Notes: generated from the letters alone by a model not told the origin. Counted from the stretch's first letter, positions 34,051 through 43,040 are shown. The stretch is DNA of 52,057 nt from an uncultured Lachnospiraceae bacterium (GCA_947652925.1 CANTEW010000016.1:1-52057); one strand, 5' to 3'. Made by a program: numbers and translations.

Positions 34051-35676
34051 ATGAAACTGACTTTTATTGGGGCTACGCATGAAGTGACAGGCAGCTGTTT
34101 TCTGATAGAAACGGACAGTTGTAGATTTCTGATCGACTGCGGGATGAAGCAGGGGCCGAATATCTATGAAAATGTGGAGATACCGGTAAACCTGGAGGAT
34201 ATCGACTTTGTACTCCTCACACATGCACATATAGATCATTCCGGGGATCTTCCGGCCATTTACGCCAAGGGGTTCAGGGGGAATGTGTATGCCACGGAAG
34301 CGACTTGCGATCTGTGTGACATCATGCTCCGTGACAGCGCCCATATCCAGATGTTTGAGGCGGAATGGAGGAACCGGAAGGGGAAACGTGCGGGCAAAGA
34401 TGAATTTGTGCCGGCCTATACCATGGACGATGCTCTGGGTGTCCTAAAGAATTTTGTGGGCTGTGCATATGATGAGATCATACATCTGGACGAGGATGTC
34501 CAGGTCCGTTTTGTGGATGCGGGGCATCTGCTGGGGTCTTCCAGTGTCGAAGTGTGGGTCACAGAAAGGAGAGAGGGAGTCAGACAGACAGAAAAGATCG
34601 TGTTTTCCGGGGATATCGGAAATCTGCGGCAGCCGCTGATCAAAGACCCCACCTATGTGGAGGAAGCCGACTACGTGGTCATGGAATCCACATATGGAGA
34701 GCGGAGCCACGGGGAGCGGATTGATTATGTGCGCGCATTGGCCGAAGTGATCCAGAGGACCTTCGACAGGGGCGGCAATGTGGTGATACCTTCTTTTGCC
34801 GTGGGTCGGACCCAGGAGATGCTGTATTTTATCCGTCAGATCAAGGAGGACGGCCTCATCCGGGGGCATGAGGATTTTTCTGTCTATGTGGACAGTCCGC
34901 TGGCTGTGGAGGCCACCAGCATTTTCGGGGAGCATCGGCTGGATTGTTATGATGAGGATGCCCGGGCGCTGATCGACCGGGGGGTGAACCCGATCAGTTT
35001 TAACGGGCTGAAGATATCTGTCACAGCGGAAGATTCCCGCGGGATCAATTTTGTAGAGGAGCCGAAGGTGATCATCTCCGCCAGCGGGATGTGCGACGCG
35101 GGGCGTATCAAGCATCATCTGAAGCATAATCTGTGGAGGAAAGAGTCCACGATCCTCTTTGTGGGTTATCAGGCTGTGGGGACTCTGGGACGGGCGCTGG
35201 TGGAAGGTGCTAAGACAGTGCGATTATTCGGCGAGGAGATCCATGTCCAGGCGCAGATACAGGTGCTGGCCGGCGTCAGCGGCCATGCGGACCGGGAGGG
35301 GCTGCTCCGTTGGGCAGGGGCTTTCCAGGCGCACAGGCCGAAGAAGTTCTTCGTCGTCCACGGGGATGACCAGGTGACAGATTCTTTTGCAAAACTCCTG
35401 GAGAGGGAATGGGGATTTTCGGCGATGGCGCCTTTCAGCGGCACGGTCTATGATCTTGCGGCCGACCGCTGTGTCTATGCGGCGCAGGGGGTACCGGCGC
35501 CGAAGAAGACAGCATCCACACCTGCCGGGAAGAAAGTCAGCTTGGTCTATGCAAGGCTCCTCTCTATGGGGCAGAAGCTGCTGGCAGTGATCCAGAAGAA
35601 TGAAGGGGGTGCCAATAAGGATCTGAAAAAGTTTGCCAATGAGATCCAGAAACTGTGTGATAAATGGGACAGGTGA
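34051..35676 (+). CDS. MBL-fold / beta-CASP metallohydrolase (RNA-processing type)
   Basis: A cytoplasmic metallo-beta-lactamase-fold protein of 541 aa of the CPSF/Ysh1-like RNA nuclease group. The zinc motif LLTHAHIDHSG lies near residue 55-65, DAGHLLGSSS follows, and the beta-CASP domain shows VVMESTYGER, IPSFAVGRTQEMLYFI and SASGMCDAGRIKHHL. The C-terminal RNA-processing segment has LAGVSGHADREGLLRW and FFVVHGD. It probably cuts RNA, but this is known from the family, not shown here. A ~70-residue basic tail follows the core. Confidence 0.9.
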   Translation: MKLTFIGATHEVTGSCFLIETDSCRFLIDCGMKQGPNIYENVEIPVNLEDIDFVLLTHAHIDHSGDLPAIYAKGFRGNVYATEATCDLCDIMLRDSAHIQMFEAEWRNRKGKRAGKDEFVPAYTMDDALGVLKNFVGCAYDEIIHLDEDVQVRFVDAGHLLGSSSVEVWVTERREGVRQTEKIVFSGDIGNLRQPLIKDPTYVEEADYVVMESTYGERSHGERIDYVRALAEVIQRTFDRGGNVVIPSFAVGRTQEMLYFIRQIKEDGLIRGHEDFSVYVDSPLAVEATSIFGEHRLDCYDEDARALIDRGVNPISFNGLKISVTAEDSRGINFVEEPKVIISASGMCDAGRIKHHLKHNLWRKESTILFVGYQAVGTLGRALVEGAKTVRLFGEEIHVQAQIQVLAGVSGHADREGLLRWAGAFQAHRPKKFFVVHGDDQVTDSFAKLLEREWGFSAMAPFSGTVYDLAADRCVYAAQGVPAPKKTASTPAGKKVSLVYARLLSMGQKLLAVIQKNEGGANKDLKKFANEIQKLCDKWDR

Positions 35677-35916
35677 TCAAAGGGCGGCTTTCAATGCCCT
35701 GGCCAGTTGGTCGGGGCAGGAAGTCCCGCGGCCATCGCAGTCGGTTCCTTCTAATTTTGATATCACATCATGTACGTCCATCCCTTCCACCAGTTTTGCG
35801 ATGCCTTGGGTATTCCCATCACAGCCGCCGATAAATGTCACATGATAGACTTTTCCATCTTTGATCTCAAATTGGATGGAATCTGAACAGACTCCGTTAG
35901 TCATATAATTGTTCAT
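35677..35916 (-). CDS. TSCPD domain protein (TIGR03905-like)
   Basis: A small 79-aa protein with the sequence TSCPDQLARAL near its end, the TSCPD motif also found at the end of B12-dependent ribonucleotide reductases. Two other Cys lie in NGVCSDS and GGCDGN, so metal binding is likely. Function unknown. Its stop codon directly abuts the stop of the convergent MBL gene with no base between. The start follows GAGGAGGAC. Confidence 0.88.
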   Translation of the reverse strand: MNNYMTNGVCSDSIQFEIKDGKVYHVTFIGGCDGNTQGIAKLVEGMDVHDVISKLEGTDCDGRGTSCPDQLARALKAAL

Positions 35917-35949
35917 TGGTCTTGTCCTCCTCTCTTATTTATATAGATG

Positions 35950-35978
35950 ATCATATCAGATTTTTTTGAGAAATGCAA
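35950..35978 (-). promoter_or_regulatory. SigA promoter of the TSCPD gene
   Basis: TTGCAT and TATGAT with a 17-bp spacer on the minus strand, 34 nt before the start. Confidence 0.75.
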
Positions 35979-36010
35979 ATCATTAAATCATTGGAAATAG
36001 AAAGATCTTA

Positions 36011-36039
36011 TTGACATTCCATGAAAAAAAACGTACAAT
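36011..36039 (+). promoter_or_regulatory. SigA promoter of the pab operon
   Basis: A perfect TTGACA and TACAAT with a 17-bp spacer. The leader to the first start is about 95 nt and shows no riboswitch I recognise. Confidence 0.85.
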
Positions 36040-36140
36040 GACTTCAATGATCATACATACAGGTTACGGACCTAAACTTGCTTTTGGGATAACGACTGTG
36101 TCATTGCAGGAAAACAAAAAAGTAAGGAGGGTCTTTTTTT

Positions 36141-36746
36141 ATGTATTATATGGTTGACAACTATGATTCTTTTGTCTACAACTTGTCTGCATATCTTGAA
36201 GAAGCCGGCCGCCCAGTCCTGGTCAGGCGTGCAGATGAAGTGTCTCTGTCTGAGATCTATGCCCTGCATCCGGAGGGCATCATCCTTTCCCCCGGCCCTA
36301 AGCGGCCCGCAGATGCAGGGGAGTCTGTCCGGGTACTCCAGGAATTTCAGAATAGGATTCCGATCCTGGGCGTGTGCCTGGGCCATCAGGTGATCGGGCA
36401 TGTATTCGGCGCAAAAGTCTGCAAAGGCCGCCGGCCCATGCACGGGAAGATCACCACACTCCGTCATAAAAATACAGGACTGTTTTCCGGTCTCCCCACA
36501 ACTTTCGACGTGACCCGCTATCATTCGCTGGTAGTCTCAGAGGAGCAGCTCCCCTCCTGCCTTATGGTAGACGCGTGGAGCGAGGATGGCGTCATCATGG
36601 GGATGGTCCACCGTACGATGCCGGTCTATGGGGTGCAATTCCATCCGGAGGCAGTGCTGACCCAATACGGCCGCGGACTCCTCCAGAATTTTTACAAAAT
36701 ATGCGAAAGGTGGGAACAGTCTTATGCGGCTTATGCAGGAATTTGA
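36141..36746 (+). CDS. pabA: Aminodeoxychorismate synthase, glutamine amidotransferase subunit
   Basis: A class I glutamine amidotransferase of 201 aa that supplies ammonia to PabB. The nucleophile is Cys in PILGVCLGHQVIG, the other triad residues lie in VQFHPEA (His and Glu), and the oxyanion region is LSPGPKRP. It cannot be told from TrpG by sequence alone, but the following pabB and pabC make folate synthesis the job. The start has AAGGAGG, and the gene overlaps pabB by 23 nt. Confidence 0.9.
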   Translation: MYYMVDNYDSFVYNLSAYLEEAGRPVLVRRADEVSLSEIYALHPEGIILSPGPKRPADAGESVRVLQEFQNRIPILGVCLGHQVIGHVFGAKVCKGRRPMHGKITTLRHKNTGLFSGLPTTFDVTRYHSLVVSEEQLPSCLMVDAWSEDGVIMGMVHRTMPVYGVQFHPEAVLTQYGRGLLQNFYKICERWEQSYAAYAGI

Positions 36747-38109
36747 CCATTATCCGCCCATCCAGCAGATCTTTGCACAGGTCTATGACCAAAAAGACGC
36801 TGTTTTCCTGGATTCTTCCCTGCACGATCAGCTGGGCAGGTTCTCGATCATCGGCCTGGACCCCTATCTCAGGCTGGTCAAGGGGGAGACGTTTACGATC
36901 AACGGGGAAGTCTCTGGGGAGAGTTTTGAGGACTGGGTCAAGGCTTATCTGCGTGGGCACCGGGAGAGTAATGATACAGGACTGCCGCTGGTCTCCGGCG
37001 CGATCGGATATTTTTCTTACGATCACGGGCGTGAGAAAGAAAAGGTAGGGTCGCGCCATCCGAGGGAACTGGATATACCCGACTGTATCCTTGTCTTTTA
37101 CGACTGTTTTATCATTGAGGATCATCAGGCGCAGCGGCTGACTCTCATATCAAACGACCACGGGCAGGATGCGGCTTCGGGTATGAGACGGTTAAAACAG
37201 CTGGTGCGGCAGGCTGAAAAGACTCCTTATGTACCGATGGAGACACCTCCGGGCCGTACCTGCGTCACAGCAGATTTCACAAAGGAGGATTATATGGCGG
37301 CTGTGCAGCGCATGATCGGGTATATCATCGAAGGGGATATTTACATCGCCAACATGACCCAGCAGCTGCAGATCACAAGCCCCATGCATCCCTTTGAGAT
37401 GTTCTGGCGGCTGCGCGCCGACAATCCCTCTCCGTTCGGCGGATATCTCAATTATGGCGATCTTCAGATCGTATCCGCCTCCCCGGAACGTTTTCTACAG
37501 ATGCGAAAAGGCCATATACAGACCCGTCCGATCAAAGGGACCCGGAAACGGGGCAGTACCCCTGAGGAAGACGCCGCCTTGAGACTGGAGCTGGAACAGT
37601 CCGGCAAAGATAAGAGCGAACTCCTGATGATCGTTGACTTGGAGCGCAATGATCTGAACCGTGTATGTGTCCCTGGGAGCGTGGAGGTCACAGAATTATT
37701 TTCCGTGGAGACGTATGCCACTGTTTTCCATCTGATCTCAAATATCGTCGGGACGCTGCGCCCGGAGCTGACGGTCATGGATCTTTTGGAAGCGGCTTTT
37801 CCCGGGGGGTCGATCACCGGCGCGCCGAAGCTGCGCGCCATGGAACTGATCGATGAGCTGGAACGCAGCAGACGGAACCTTTACACAGGGTCTATGGGAT
37901 ACCTGACGCTGGACGGGTGCTGTGATCTGAATATTGTGATCCGGACAGCCCTTTATCAAAAAGGTGTCTACCATCTGGGAGTGGGAGGCGGGATCACTTA
38001 TGAGTCAGATCTGGGATTTGAATACGAGGAGACACTGCAGAAGGCACGGGCGCTGCTGAGAGCGCTGGATGCTCTTGACTGTGAGATAGAAGGAAAAGGA
38101 GCGAGATGA
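36724..38109 (+). CDS. pabB: Aminodeoxychorismate synthase component I
   Basis: A chorismate-binding enzyme of 461 aa that makes 4-amino-4-deoxychorismate. The C-terminal core shows RPIKGTRKRG (its Lys typical of PabB), ELLMIVDLERNDLNRVC, FPGGSITGAPKLRAMELI and YTGSMGYL. The N-terminal part is the usual PabB regulatory fold. It overlaps pabA by 23 nt and pabC by 4 nt (ATGA), so translation is probably coupled. Confidence 0.93.
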   Translation: MRLMQEFDHYPPIQQIFAQVYDQKDAVFLDSSLHDQLGRFSIIGLDPYLRLVKGETFTINGEVSGESFEDWVKAYLRGHRESNDTGLPLVSGAIGYFSYDHGREKEKVGSRHPRELDIPDCILVFYDCFIIEDHQAQRLTLISNDHGQDAASGMRRLKQLVRQAEKTPYVPMETPPGRTCVTADFTKEDYMAAVQRMIGYIIEGDIYIANMTQQLQITSPMHPFEMFWRLRADNPSPFGGYLNYGDLQIVSASPERFLQMRKGHIQTRPIKGTRKRGSTPEEDAALRLELEQSGKDKSELLMIVDLERNDLNRVCVPGSVEVTELFSVETYATVFHLISNIVGTLRPELTVMDLLEAAFPGGSITGAPKLRAMELIDELERSRRNLYTGSMGYLTLDGCCDLNIVIRTALYQKGVYHLGVGGGITYESDLGFEYEETLQKARALLRALDALDCEIEGKGAR

Positions 38110-38825
38110 AGATCAGATTAGACGAAGGTTATCAATTCGGCCTGGGGCTTTTTGAGACGGTCAGTGTGGAGAAAGGGGAGCCGCTCCTTCTCCCCTGGCA
38201 TCTGGAGCGGCTCTATCACTCTATGGAAAGCCTGGGGATCCGGCAGCGTGTAGAGAACGGGCCTATCCTCTCCTGGCTGTCCGGCCAGCCGGCAGAGCAT
38301 CACGCATTGAAGATCATGGTCTCTGGGGAGAATCTGCTTTATACCATACGTCCCAACCCCTATACCCGGGAGCGGATCCGATCCGGTTTCCGCTTGTCCT
38401 ACAGCAGTGTCTACCGCAACGAGACCTCTCCTCTGGTGCGCCATAAGACAATGAACTATGGAGACTGTATCCTGGAAAAACGCCGTGCGGGGACACTGGG
38501 CGTTGATGAACTGATCTTCTGCAATAGCCGTGGAGAGATCTGTGAAGGGACCACCACCAATATCTTTTTCGTCTGCGGCCGGAAGATCTACACCCCGCCT
38601 GTCTCCTGCGGACTGCTCCCAGGTGTCCTGCGCCGTTTTATCCTGGCGCATTTTTCCGTGGTGGAACAGCCGCTGACAAAGGAGGATGTCCTGCATATGG
38701 ACGAGTGCTTTGTCACAAATTCCCTGATGGGCGTCATGCCGGTGGATGTCCTGGAACAAAAGAGTTTTTCACGGGGGCCTGTGACGAGAGGATGTATGGA
38801 CGCCTATCAGTCACTCCTCCTGTAA
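38106..38825 (+). CDS. pabC: Aminodeoxychorismate lyase
   Basis: A PLP-dependent class IV aminotransferase-fold enzyme of 239 aa, releasing pyruvate to give p-aminobenzoate. The PLP lysine is in VRHKTMNYGDCILE, and the second conserved segment is DELIFCNSRGEICEGTTTNIFFV. It lies directly after pabB with an ATGA overlap and an AAGGAG site, which makes PabC more likely than a D-amino acid or branched-chain aminotransferase. The 3' end overlaps the convergent chaperone gene by 15 nt. Confidence 0.9.
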   Translation: MKIRLDEGYQFGLGLFETVSVEKGEPLLLPWHLERLYHSMESLGIRQRVENGPILSWLSGQPAEHHALKIMVSGENLLYTIRPNPYTRERIRSGFRLSYSSVYRNETSPLVRHKTMNYGDCILEKRRAGTLGVDELIFCNSRGEICEGTTTNIFFVCGRKIYTPPVSCGLLPGVLRRFILAHFSVVEQPLTKEDVLHMDECFVTNSLMGVMPVDVLEQKSFSRGPVTRGCMDAYQSLLL

Positions 38826-39875
38826 TGTTTCCTGGAATGCCCGCAATGCCTGCTTCTGCCGCTTTGTCAGCCCCCGGGGGATCCGTATGTCCAGAGAGAT
38901 ATACTGGTCCCCCCGGCCGCCCATCTTCTTTGGACGGATCAGTCCTTTGTTGACGATCCGGATCCGTTCGTCTAACTGCATGCCTTCCCGTATGGTATAC
39001 CAGACGTCTCCTTCGATCGTGGGGACCTTGACCTTCCCTCCCAGGACCAGTGTGGTGTAGTCTACTGTACAGCTGGAATACAGGTGATAGCCTTTTCTCT
39101 CAAATCGGGGGTCATCGTCCAGCAGGACCACCACGATCAGATTTTTGTCGCCGCAGGATATTTTCTGGATCTCTTCTTTTTCACAGCAGGCGATATCCTC
39201 CAGGAAGAAATACTGCCGTTCATAGGAGCCTGCCGGGATCCGCACGTCGAACTCCCATTTCTTTTCCTGGTATCCGAGACCATGGCATGCGGGACATATC
39301 TCTTTTGGGATCTTGCCTTTCCCTCTGCATGTATTGCAGAAGACTTCCCGGCGCGTCTTGTATCCCCAGCTGGATTCAAATTGTACACGATGTCCCTTTA
39401 CCTCGCAGACCGGACATTCCACATAGTCGATATCCGCATCTTCTCCCTGGCACCGGGGACACGCCTCCTTTGTGTAAAATCCCACAGGCTTGACCACTTC
39501 TTTCAAAGTTTCGGAGAGGGTCAGATGGACCGCGATGCGGATACTTTTGGGCGGCGGCCCTTCATCCTCTTTCTTTCTGCCCAGGTCGCAGGCACCGCAA
39601 TGTCCGTCCTCTGTCTCGTAGCCGGCGGTATTGCTCTGTCCCTGGCTGTTTGTCCTGCGAAAGGCTTCGTGCCCCATATAATCGTATTTCCGACGCAGTT
39701 CCGGATCAGATAAGGCAGCGTAGGCTTCTGATATCTCCTGGAATCTGGCTTTGGCGGATGGGTCGTCATCTTTGGAATCCGGGTGGTATTTTTTCGCCAG
39801 TTTCCGGTATGCACTCTTTATCTGTTCCTGGGTGGCATCTGGTTCTACACCTAGTATCTCATAATAGCTCTTCAC
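38811..39875 (-). CDS. DnaJ-like chaperone with GTG start
   Basis: A 354-aa J-domain protein. Residues 1-65 are a J domain with the HPD tripeptide (KKYHPDSKDD). Instead of a clear Gly/Phe region there is a linker with HCGACD. Next come four zinc CxxC motifs: CPRCQG, CPVCEV, CNTCRG and CPACHG, then the C-terminal substrate domains. It is like DnaJ but is not beside dnaK or grpE, so it is probably a second DnaJ. The start is GTG at 39875, with GAGGAGGT upstream and a perfect promoter; the ATG at 39932 would overlap that promoter. Confidence 0.88.
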   Translation of the reverse strand: MKSYYEILGVEPDATQEQIKSAYRKLAKKYHPDSKDDDPSAKARFQEISEAYAALSDPELRRKYDYMGHEAFRRTNSQGQSNTAGYETEDGHCGACDLGRKKEDEGPPPKSIRIAVHLTLSETLKEVVKPVGFYTKEACPRCQGEDADIDYVECPVCEVKGHRVQFESSWGYKTRREVFCNTCRGKGKIPKEICPACHGLGYQEKKWEFDVRIPAGSYERQYFFLEDIACCEKEEIQKISCGDKNLIVVVLLDDDPRFERKGYHLYSSCTVDYTTLVLGGKVKVPTIEGDVWYTIREGMQLDERIRIVNKGLIRPKKMGGRGDQYISLDIRIPRGLTKRQKQALRAFQETLQEE

Positions 39876-39903
39876 GGCCTTACCTCCTCTTTGACATATA
39901 TTG

Positions 39904-39932
39904 ATTATAATGCAATCCTTCCATAAAATCAA
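39904..39932 (-). promoter_or_regulatory. SigA promoter of the DnaJ-like gene
   Basis: TTGATT and a perfect TATAAT with a 17-bp spacer on the minus strand, 29 nt before the GTG start. It supports the GTG start. No CIRCE operator is seen. Confidence 0.85.
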
Positions 39933-39960
39933 TGAATTTGTACTATTTTTATCCGATCTC

Positions 39961-40037
39961 GGGGTGTGTTTTAAGATCCTTTAAATTTTGTGGATAGTTT
40001 GGATCTTGCAGATATTTGAGATCTTCAAACACGCTCT
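39961..40037. repeat. Short inverted-repeat element between the chaperone and the ABC operon
   Basis: GGGGTGTGTTTTAAGATC at the left matches the right end GATCTTCAAACACGCTCT in inverted orientation at 14 of 18 positions, enclosing 41 bp. The ends resemble those at 9251-9483 (AGAGnGTGT pattern), so a small non-coding repeat family is possible. Confidence 0.4.
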
Positions 40038-40049
40038 AACGGGCATATG

Positions 40050-40078
40050 AAAAAAACCCCTGGATATGCATCCAAGAG
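40050..40078 (-). terminator. Intrinsic terminator of the ABC transporter operon
   Basis: On the minus strand CTCTTGGAT pairs with ATCCAGGGG (9 bp including two G-U) and is followed by seven T, 13 nt past the ATPase stop. Confidence 0.8.
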
Positions 40079-40091
40079 TTTTTCGGAGTTT

Positions 40092-40898
40092 TTATGTGGT
40101 GAGCAGCATCCGGTCGTTTGCAAATCCACCGCCGCTGGCTTCTTCAAATTTTGCCAGCAGGTCTGCCACGCACAGAGCTTGTTTTTCTTCCCCGGATACA
40201 TCGTAGATGATCCGCCCCTCATGCATCATGATCAGCCGGTTCCCATGGGCGATGGCGTCTTTCATGTTATGTGTGACCATCAGTGCTGTCAATCCGTTCT
40301 CCTCTATGATCCGGTCGGAGATCTCCAGTACTTTGGCGGCTGTCTTAGGGTCCAGGGCAGCTGTGTGTTCGTCCAGCAATAAGAGTTTTGGTTTTTTCAG
40401 AGCGGCCATGAGGAGTGTGATCGCCTGGCGCTGTCCTCCGGACAACAGGCCGACTTTACTCTGCAGCCGGTCTTCCAGGCCCAGCTCCAGCATTTTTAAT
40501 CTTTCCTTGTATCGCTCCCGTTCTTTTTTTGTGATGCCCCATCGAAAACCTCTCCTCTGGCCCCGTCTCGCCGCGATCGCCATATTTTCCTCGATGGACA
40601 TGGTGGCGGCAGTCCCGATCATGGGATCCTGGAAGACGCGCCCCAGATGATCGGCCCGTTTATGTTCAGGGAGCCTGGTGATGTCTGTACCGTTTACGAT
40701 GATCTTGCCCTTATCTACGGGCCAGACGCCGGCTATCGCGTTCAATGTCGTGGATTTTCCGGCTCCGTTCCCGCCTATGATCGTGACGAAATCCCTTTCA
40801 TTGAGTTTAAGGTCCACACCGTCCAGGGCGGTCTTTTCGTTGATCGTGCCGATATTGAATGTTTTATATACATTTTGTATTTCAAGCATGTATCCCAT
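40092..40898 (-). CDS. ABC transporter ATPase (TrpZ-type)
   Basis: An ATP-binding subunit of 268 aa. Walker A is IGGNGAGKST (near residue 42), the signature is LLSGGQRQA, and Walker B is LLLLDEHTAALDP. The start ATG shares one base with the stop of the permease gene (TAATG), so translation is coupled. It forms a three-gene importer with the permease and substrate-binding lipoprotein, like the streptococcal TrpXYZ system. Note that a 429-aa frame reaching further upstream is an artefact of overlap with the permease gene. Confidence 0.92.
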   Translation of the reverse strand: MGYMLEIQNVYKTFNIGTINEKTALDGVDLKLNERDFVTIIGGNGAGKSTTLNAIAGVWPVDKGKIIVNGTDITRLPEHKRADHLGRVFQDPMIGTAATMSIEENMAIAARRGQRRGFRWGITKKERERYKERLKMLELGLEDRLQSKVGLLSGGQRQAITLLMAALKKPKLLLLDEHTAALDPKTAAKVLEISDRIIEENGLTALMVTHNMKDAIAHGNRLIMMHEGRIIYDVSGEEKQALCVADLLAKFEEASGGGFANDRMLLTT

Positions 40899-41842
40899 TA
40901 TCTCGCCATCCTTCGTTTTACTGTATATTTTTCTTTCAGATAAGGTATCGCCAGGAAACAGGCCACTACGATCGCGGAGAATAATTTCATATAGTCGGAA
41001 GGCATCTGGAGCCATAATACCAGCGTGTAGGCGATATAATACAGGATCGCCCCCACGAAGACTGCTGAGAGTGTATAGGCAAAGGAAAATCTCTTGCCGG
41101 AGCAGAGCTTGCCGAAGATCACTTCGCTGATGATCACTGCGGCCAGTCCGATCACGATCGCGCCGCGCCCTGCATTCACATCCGCAGAACCCTGGTATTG
41201 TGCGTAGATCCCGCCGCAGAGTCCCACCAAGCCGTTGGAGAACATCAATGCGATCACTTTCGTAAAGTCTGTATTGATCCCCTGCGCGCGGGCCATCTTC
41301 GGATTGCATCCCGTGGCCCGTATGGCGGAACCGATCTCTGTGCCGAATACCCAGTAGACGAGGGCCACCAGGAGCAGGCATCCTGCGATCAGCTTGATAA
41401 AAAACACGGCCCGGTCGTCTGCGGTCACGTACCGCAGGGATGCCACGAGCCCAGTCTGCCCGATGCCGATACTCTGGTTAGATTTACCCATGATCCGCAG
41501 GTTGACGGAGTACAGGGAGATCTGTGTCAGGATGCTGGCCAGGATGCCGGGGATACCGGCGCCTGTATGGAGAAAACCGGTGACGGCGCCTGCGGCCAGT
41601 CCTGCCAGGAAAGCGAACAGCAGAGAGAGTGCCGGATCCATCCCACCCTGGATCAGCATGACTGCGACAGCGCCGCCTGTGGCAAGGGAGCCGTCTACAG
41701 TCAGGTCTGGAAAATCCAGGATGCGGAAGGTGATATATACGCCCACGGCCATGATCCCCCATATGAGTCCCTGCGCCACGTTACCGGGAAGGGCGCGGAT
41801 CAGTGCTGTCGGGTCCAGAGAACCCAGGTAATCCATTATCAT
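40898..41842 (-). CDS. ABC transporter permease (TrpY-type)
   Basis: A membrane permease of 314 aa with about eight to nine helices, of the BPD_transp_2 (LivH-like) group. The pattern GLIWGIMAVGVYITFRILDFPDLTVDGS is typical of the TrpY/uncharacterised peptide-amino acid type. The start follows AAAGGACTG, 26 nt after the substrate-binding gene. It works with the two neighbours to bring a small substrate into the cell, probably an aromatic amino acid, which is inferred only from family similarity. Confidence 0.9.
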   Translation of the reverse strand: MIMDYLGSLDPTALIRALPGNVAQGLIWGIMAVGVYITFRILDFPDLTVDGSLATGGAVAVMLIQGGMDPALSLLFAFLAGLAAGAVTGFLHTGAGIPGILASILTQISLYSVNLRIMGKSNQSIGIGQTGLVASLRYVTADDRAVFFIKLIAGCLLLVALVYWVFGTEIGSAIRATGCNPKMARAQGINTDFTKVIALMFSNGLVGLCGGIYAQYQGSADVNAGRGAIVIGLAAVIISEVIFGKLCSGKRFSFAYTLSAVFVGAILYYIAYTLVLWLQMPSDYMKLFSAIVVACFLAIPYLKEKYTVKRRMAR

Positions 41843-41868
41843 GTCTTTTCAGTCCTTTCTCAGTCCGA

Positions 41869-42903
41869 TCATTCTTCGGCCTCGATGGCTTCGTAGTCAT
41901 CGGGGATCTGGACACCCAGCTCTTTGCAGATCTCTTCGTTGTACATCTTTGTCACTTCCGGTGCGTAGGCGATCTCCATGGTGGAGATGTCAGCGCCGTC
42001 TGCCAATACGTCGTAAGCCATCTCGCCTGCTCTGTATCCGATATCATAGTAGCTGATGGAGAGCGTTGCCACGCCGCATCCGGCGCAGAGTCCTTCTTCA
42101 CCTGCGATCACAGGGATCTTGGCGGGCACACAGATATTTTTGACGATATCCGTATTGGAGGCCATTGTATTATCAGTGGGGATATAGAGTACCTCGCACT
42201 GTTCGATCGCGCTCGTCACGACAGATTGGATCTCGTTAGAATCTGCGGCTGTGTATTCTTTGCATTCCACATTGTTCTCTTTCATCGCTTTTGCATATGC
42301 TTCAGCCTGGTATTTGGAATTTGGCTCTGCAGAACAGTAGAGGATGCCGATCTTCTCCACATCCGGGAAAAGTTCCAGTGTCATGGCTGCCTGTTCTTCG
42401 ATCGGGGCCAGGTCGCTGGTACCTGAGATATTTACGCCGGTGGCTCCGGTCCAGTCACTGATCTCCAAAGCTGTTGCATAATCTGTGATGGATGTGCCCA
42501 TGATAGGGATATCGGCTGTTGCCTGTGCGGCTGTCTGCAGGGGGAGTGTCGCGTTTGCTAAGATCAGGTCCACGTCTGCGGATACGAAGTTGTTAACGAT
42601 CGTACTGCACATCGCCTGTTCACCCTGTGCATTCTGTATGTCCAGGTCTACCTTGTCCTCGCCGAATCTCTCTTTGCATGCATCCTGGAAGCCTTCGGTC
42701 GCTGCGTCCAGAGCCGGATGCTCCAACATCTGGCAGATACCGATCGAATAAGTCTCGCCTTCTGCTGTCCCGGTCTCAGTCTCGGTCTTTTTTTCCTCCG
42801 GACTGGGAGACGGGTCGGAGTCTGTCTTTGAGCTGCCACAGGCTGTCATGGAAAGTGCCAGGCATGCAGCCATCATCAATGCGGTGATCTTTTTTAGTTT
42901 CAT
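41869..42903 (-). CDS. ABC transporter substrate-binding lipoprotein (TrpX-type)
   Basis: A lipid-anchored binding protein of 344 aa of the ABC_sub_bind group. The signal peptide ends at lipobox SMTAC, then a Ser/Pro/Glu linker, then two lobes: YSIGICQMLEHPALD at the start and a second lobe with VEKIGILYCSAEPNSKYQ. The first gene of the operon, it has a strong promoter. There is no T-box in the 75-nt leader, so control by uncharged tRNA is unlikely. Binding of tryptophan or tyrosine is inferred from the family. Confidence 0.9.
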   Translation of the reverse strand: MKLKKITALMMAACLALSMTACGSSKTDSDPSPSPEEKKTETETGTAEGETYSIGICQMLEHPALDAATEGFQDACKERFGEDKVDLDIQNAQGEQAMCSTIVNNFVSADVDLILANATLPLQTAAQATADIPIMGTSITDYATALEISDWTGATGVNISGTSDLAPIEEQAAMTLELFPDVEKIGILYCSAEPNSKYQAEAYAKAMKENNVECKEYTAADSNEIQSVVTSAIEQCEVLYIPTDNTMASNTDIVKNICVPAKIPVIAGEEGLCAGCGVATLSISYYDIGYRAGEMAYDVLADGADISTMEIAYAPEVTKMYNEEICKELGVQIPDDYEAIEAEE

Positions 42904-42986
42904 TTTTTCTCTCCTTGGATGTTTTTTGTCGTCGGATCGCGTTCAAAGAATTTTACACTTCAACGCGCGAAAGCTTTGACAAAAAG

Positions 42987-43015
42987 ATTATACACTTGTC
43001 GGGCGGATCCGTCAA
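42987..43015 (-). promoter_or_regulatory. SigA promoter of the ABC operon
   Basis: TTGACG and a perfect TATAAT with a 17-bp spacer on the minus strand. The leader contains a hairpin (CGCGTT and AACGCG arms, 42935-42965). Confidence 0.85.
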
Positions 43016-43040
43016 GTAGGGATGAGTTTATAAAAAAGAC

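Noticed and set aside
40899-41381. N-terminal extension of the ABC ATPase to 429 aa
   Set aside because: The extra 161 residues are an out-of-frame reading of the permease gene. The TAATG junction at 40898 gives the real start.
42904-42980. T-box leader before the TrpX-type gene
   Set aside because: The leader is only about 75 nt and has neither the T-box sequence nor a terminator.
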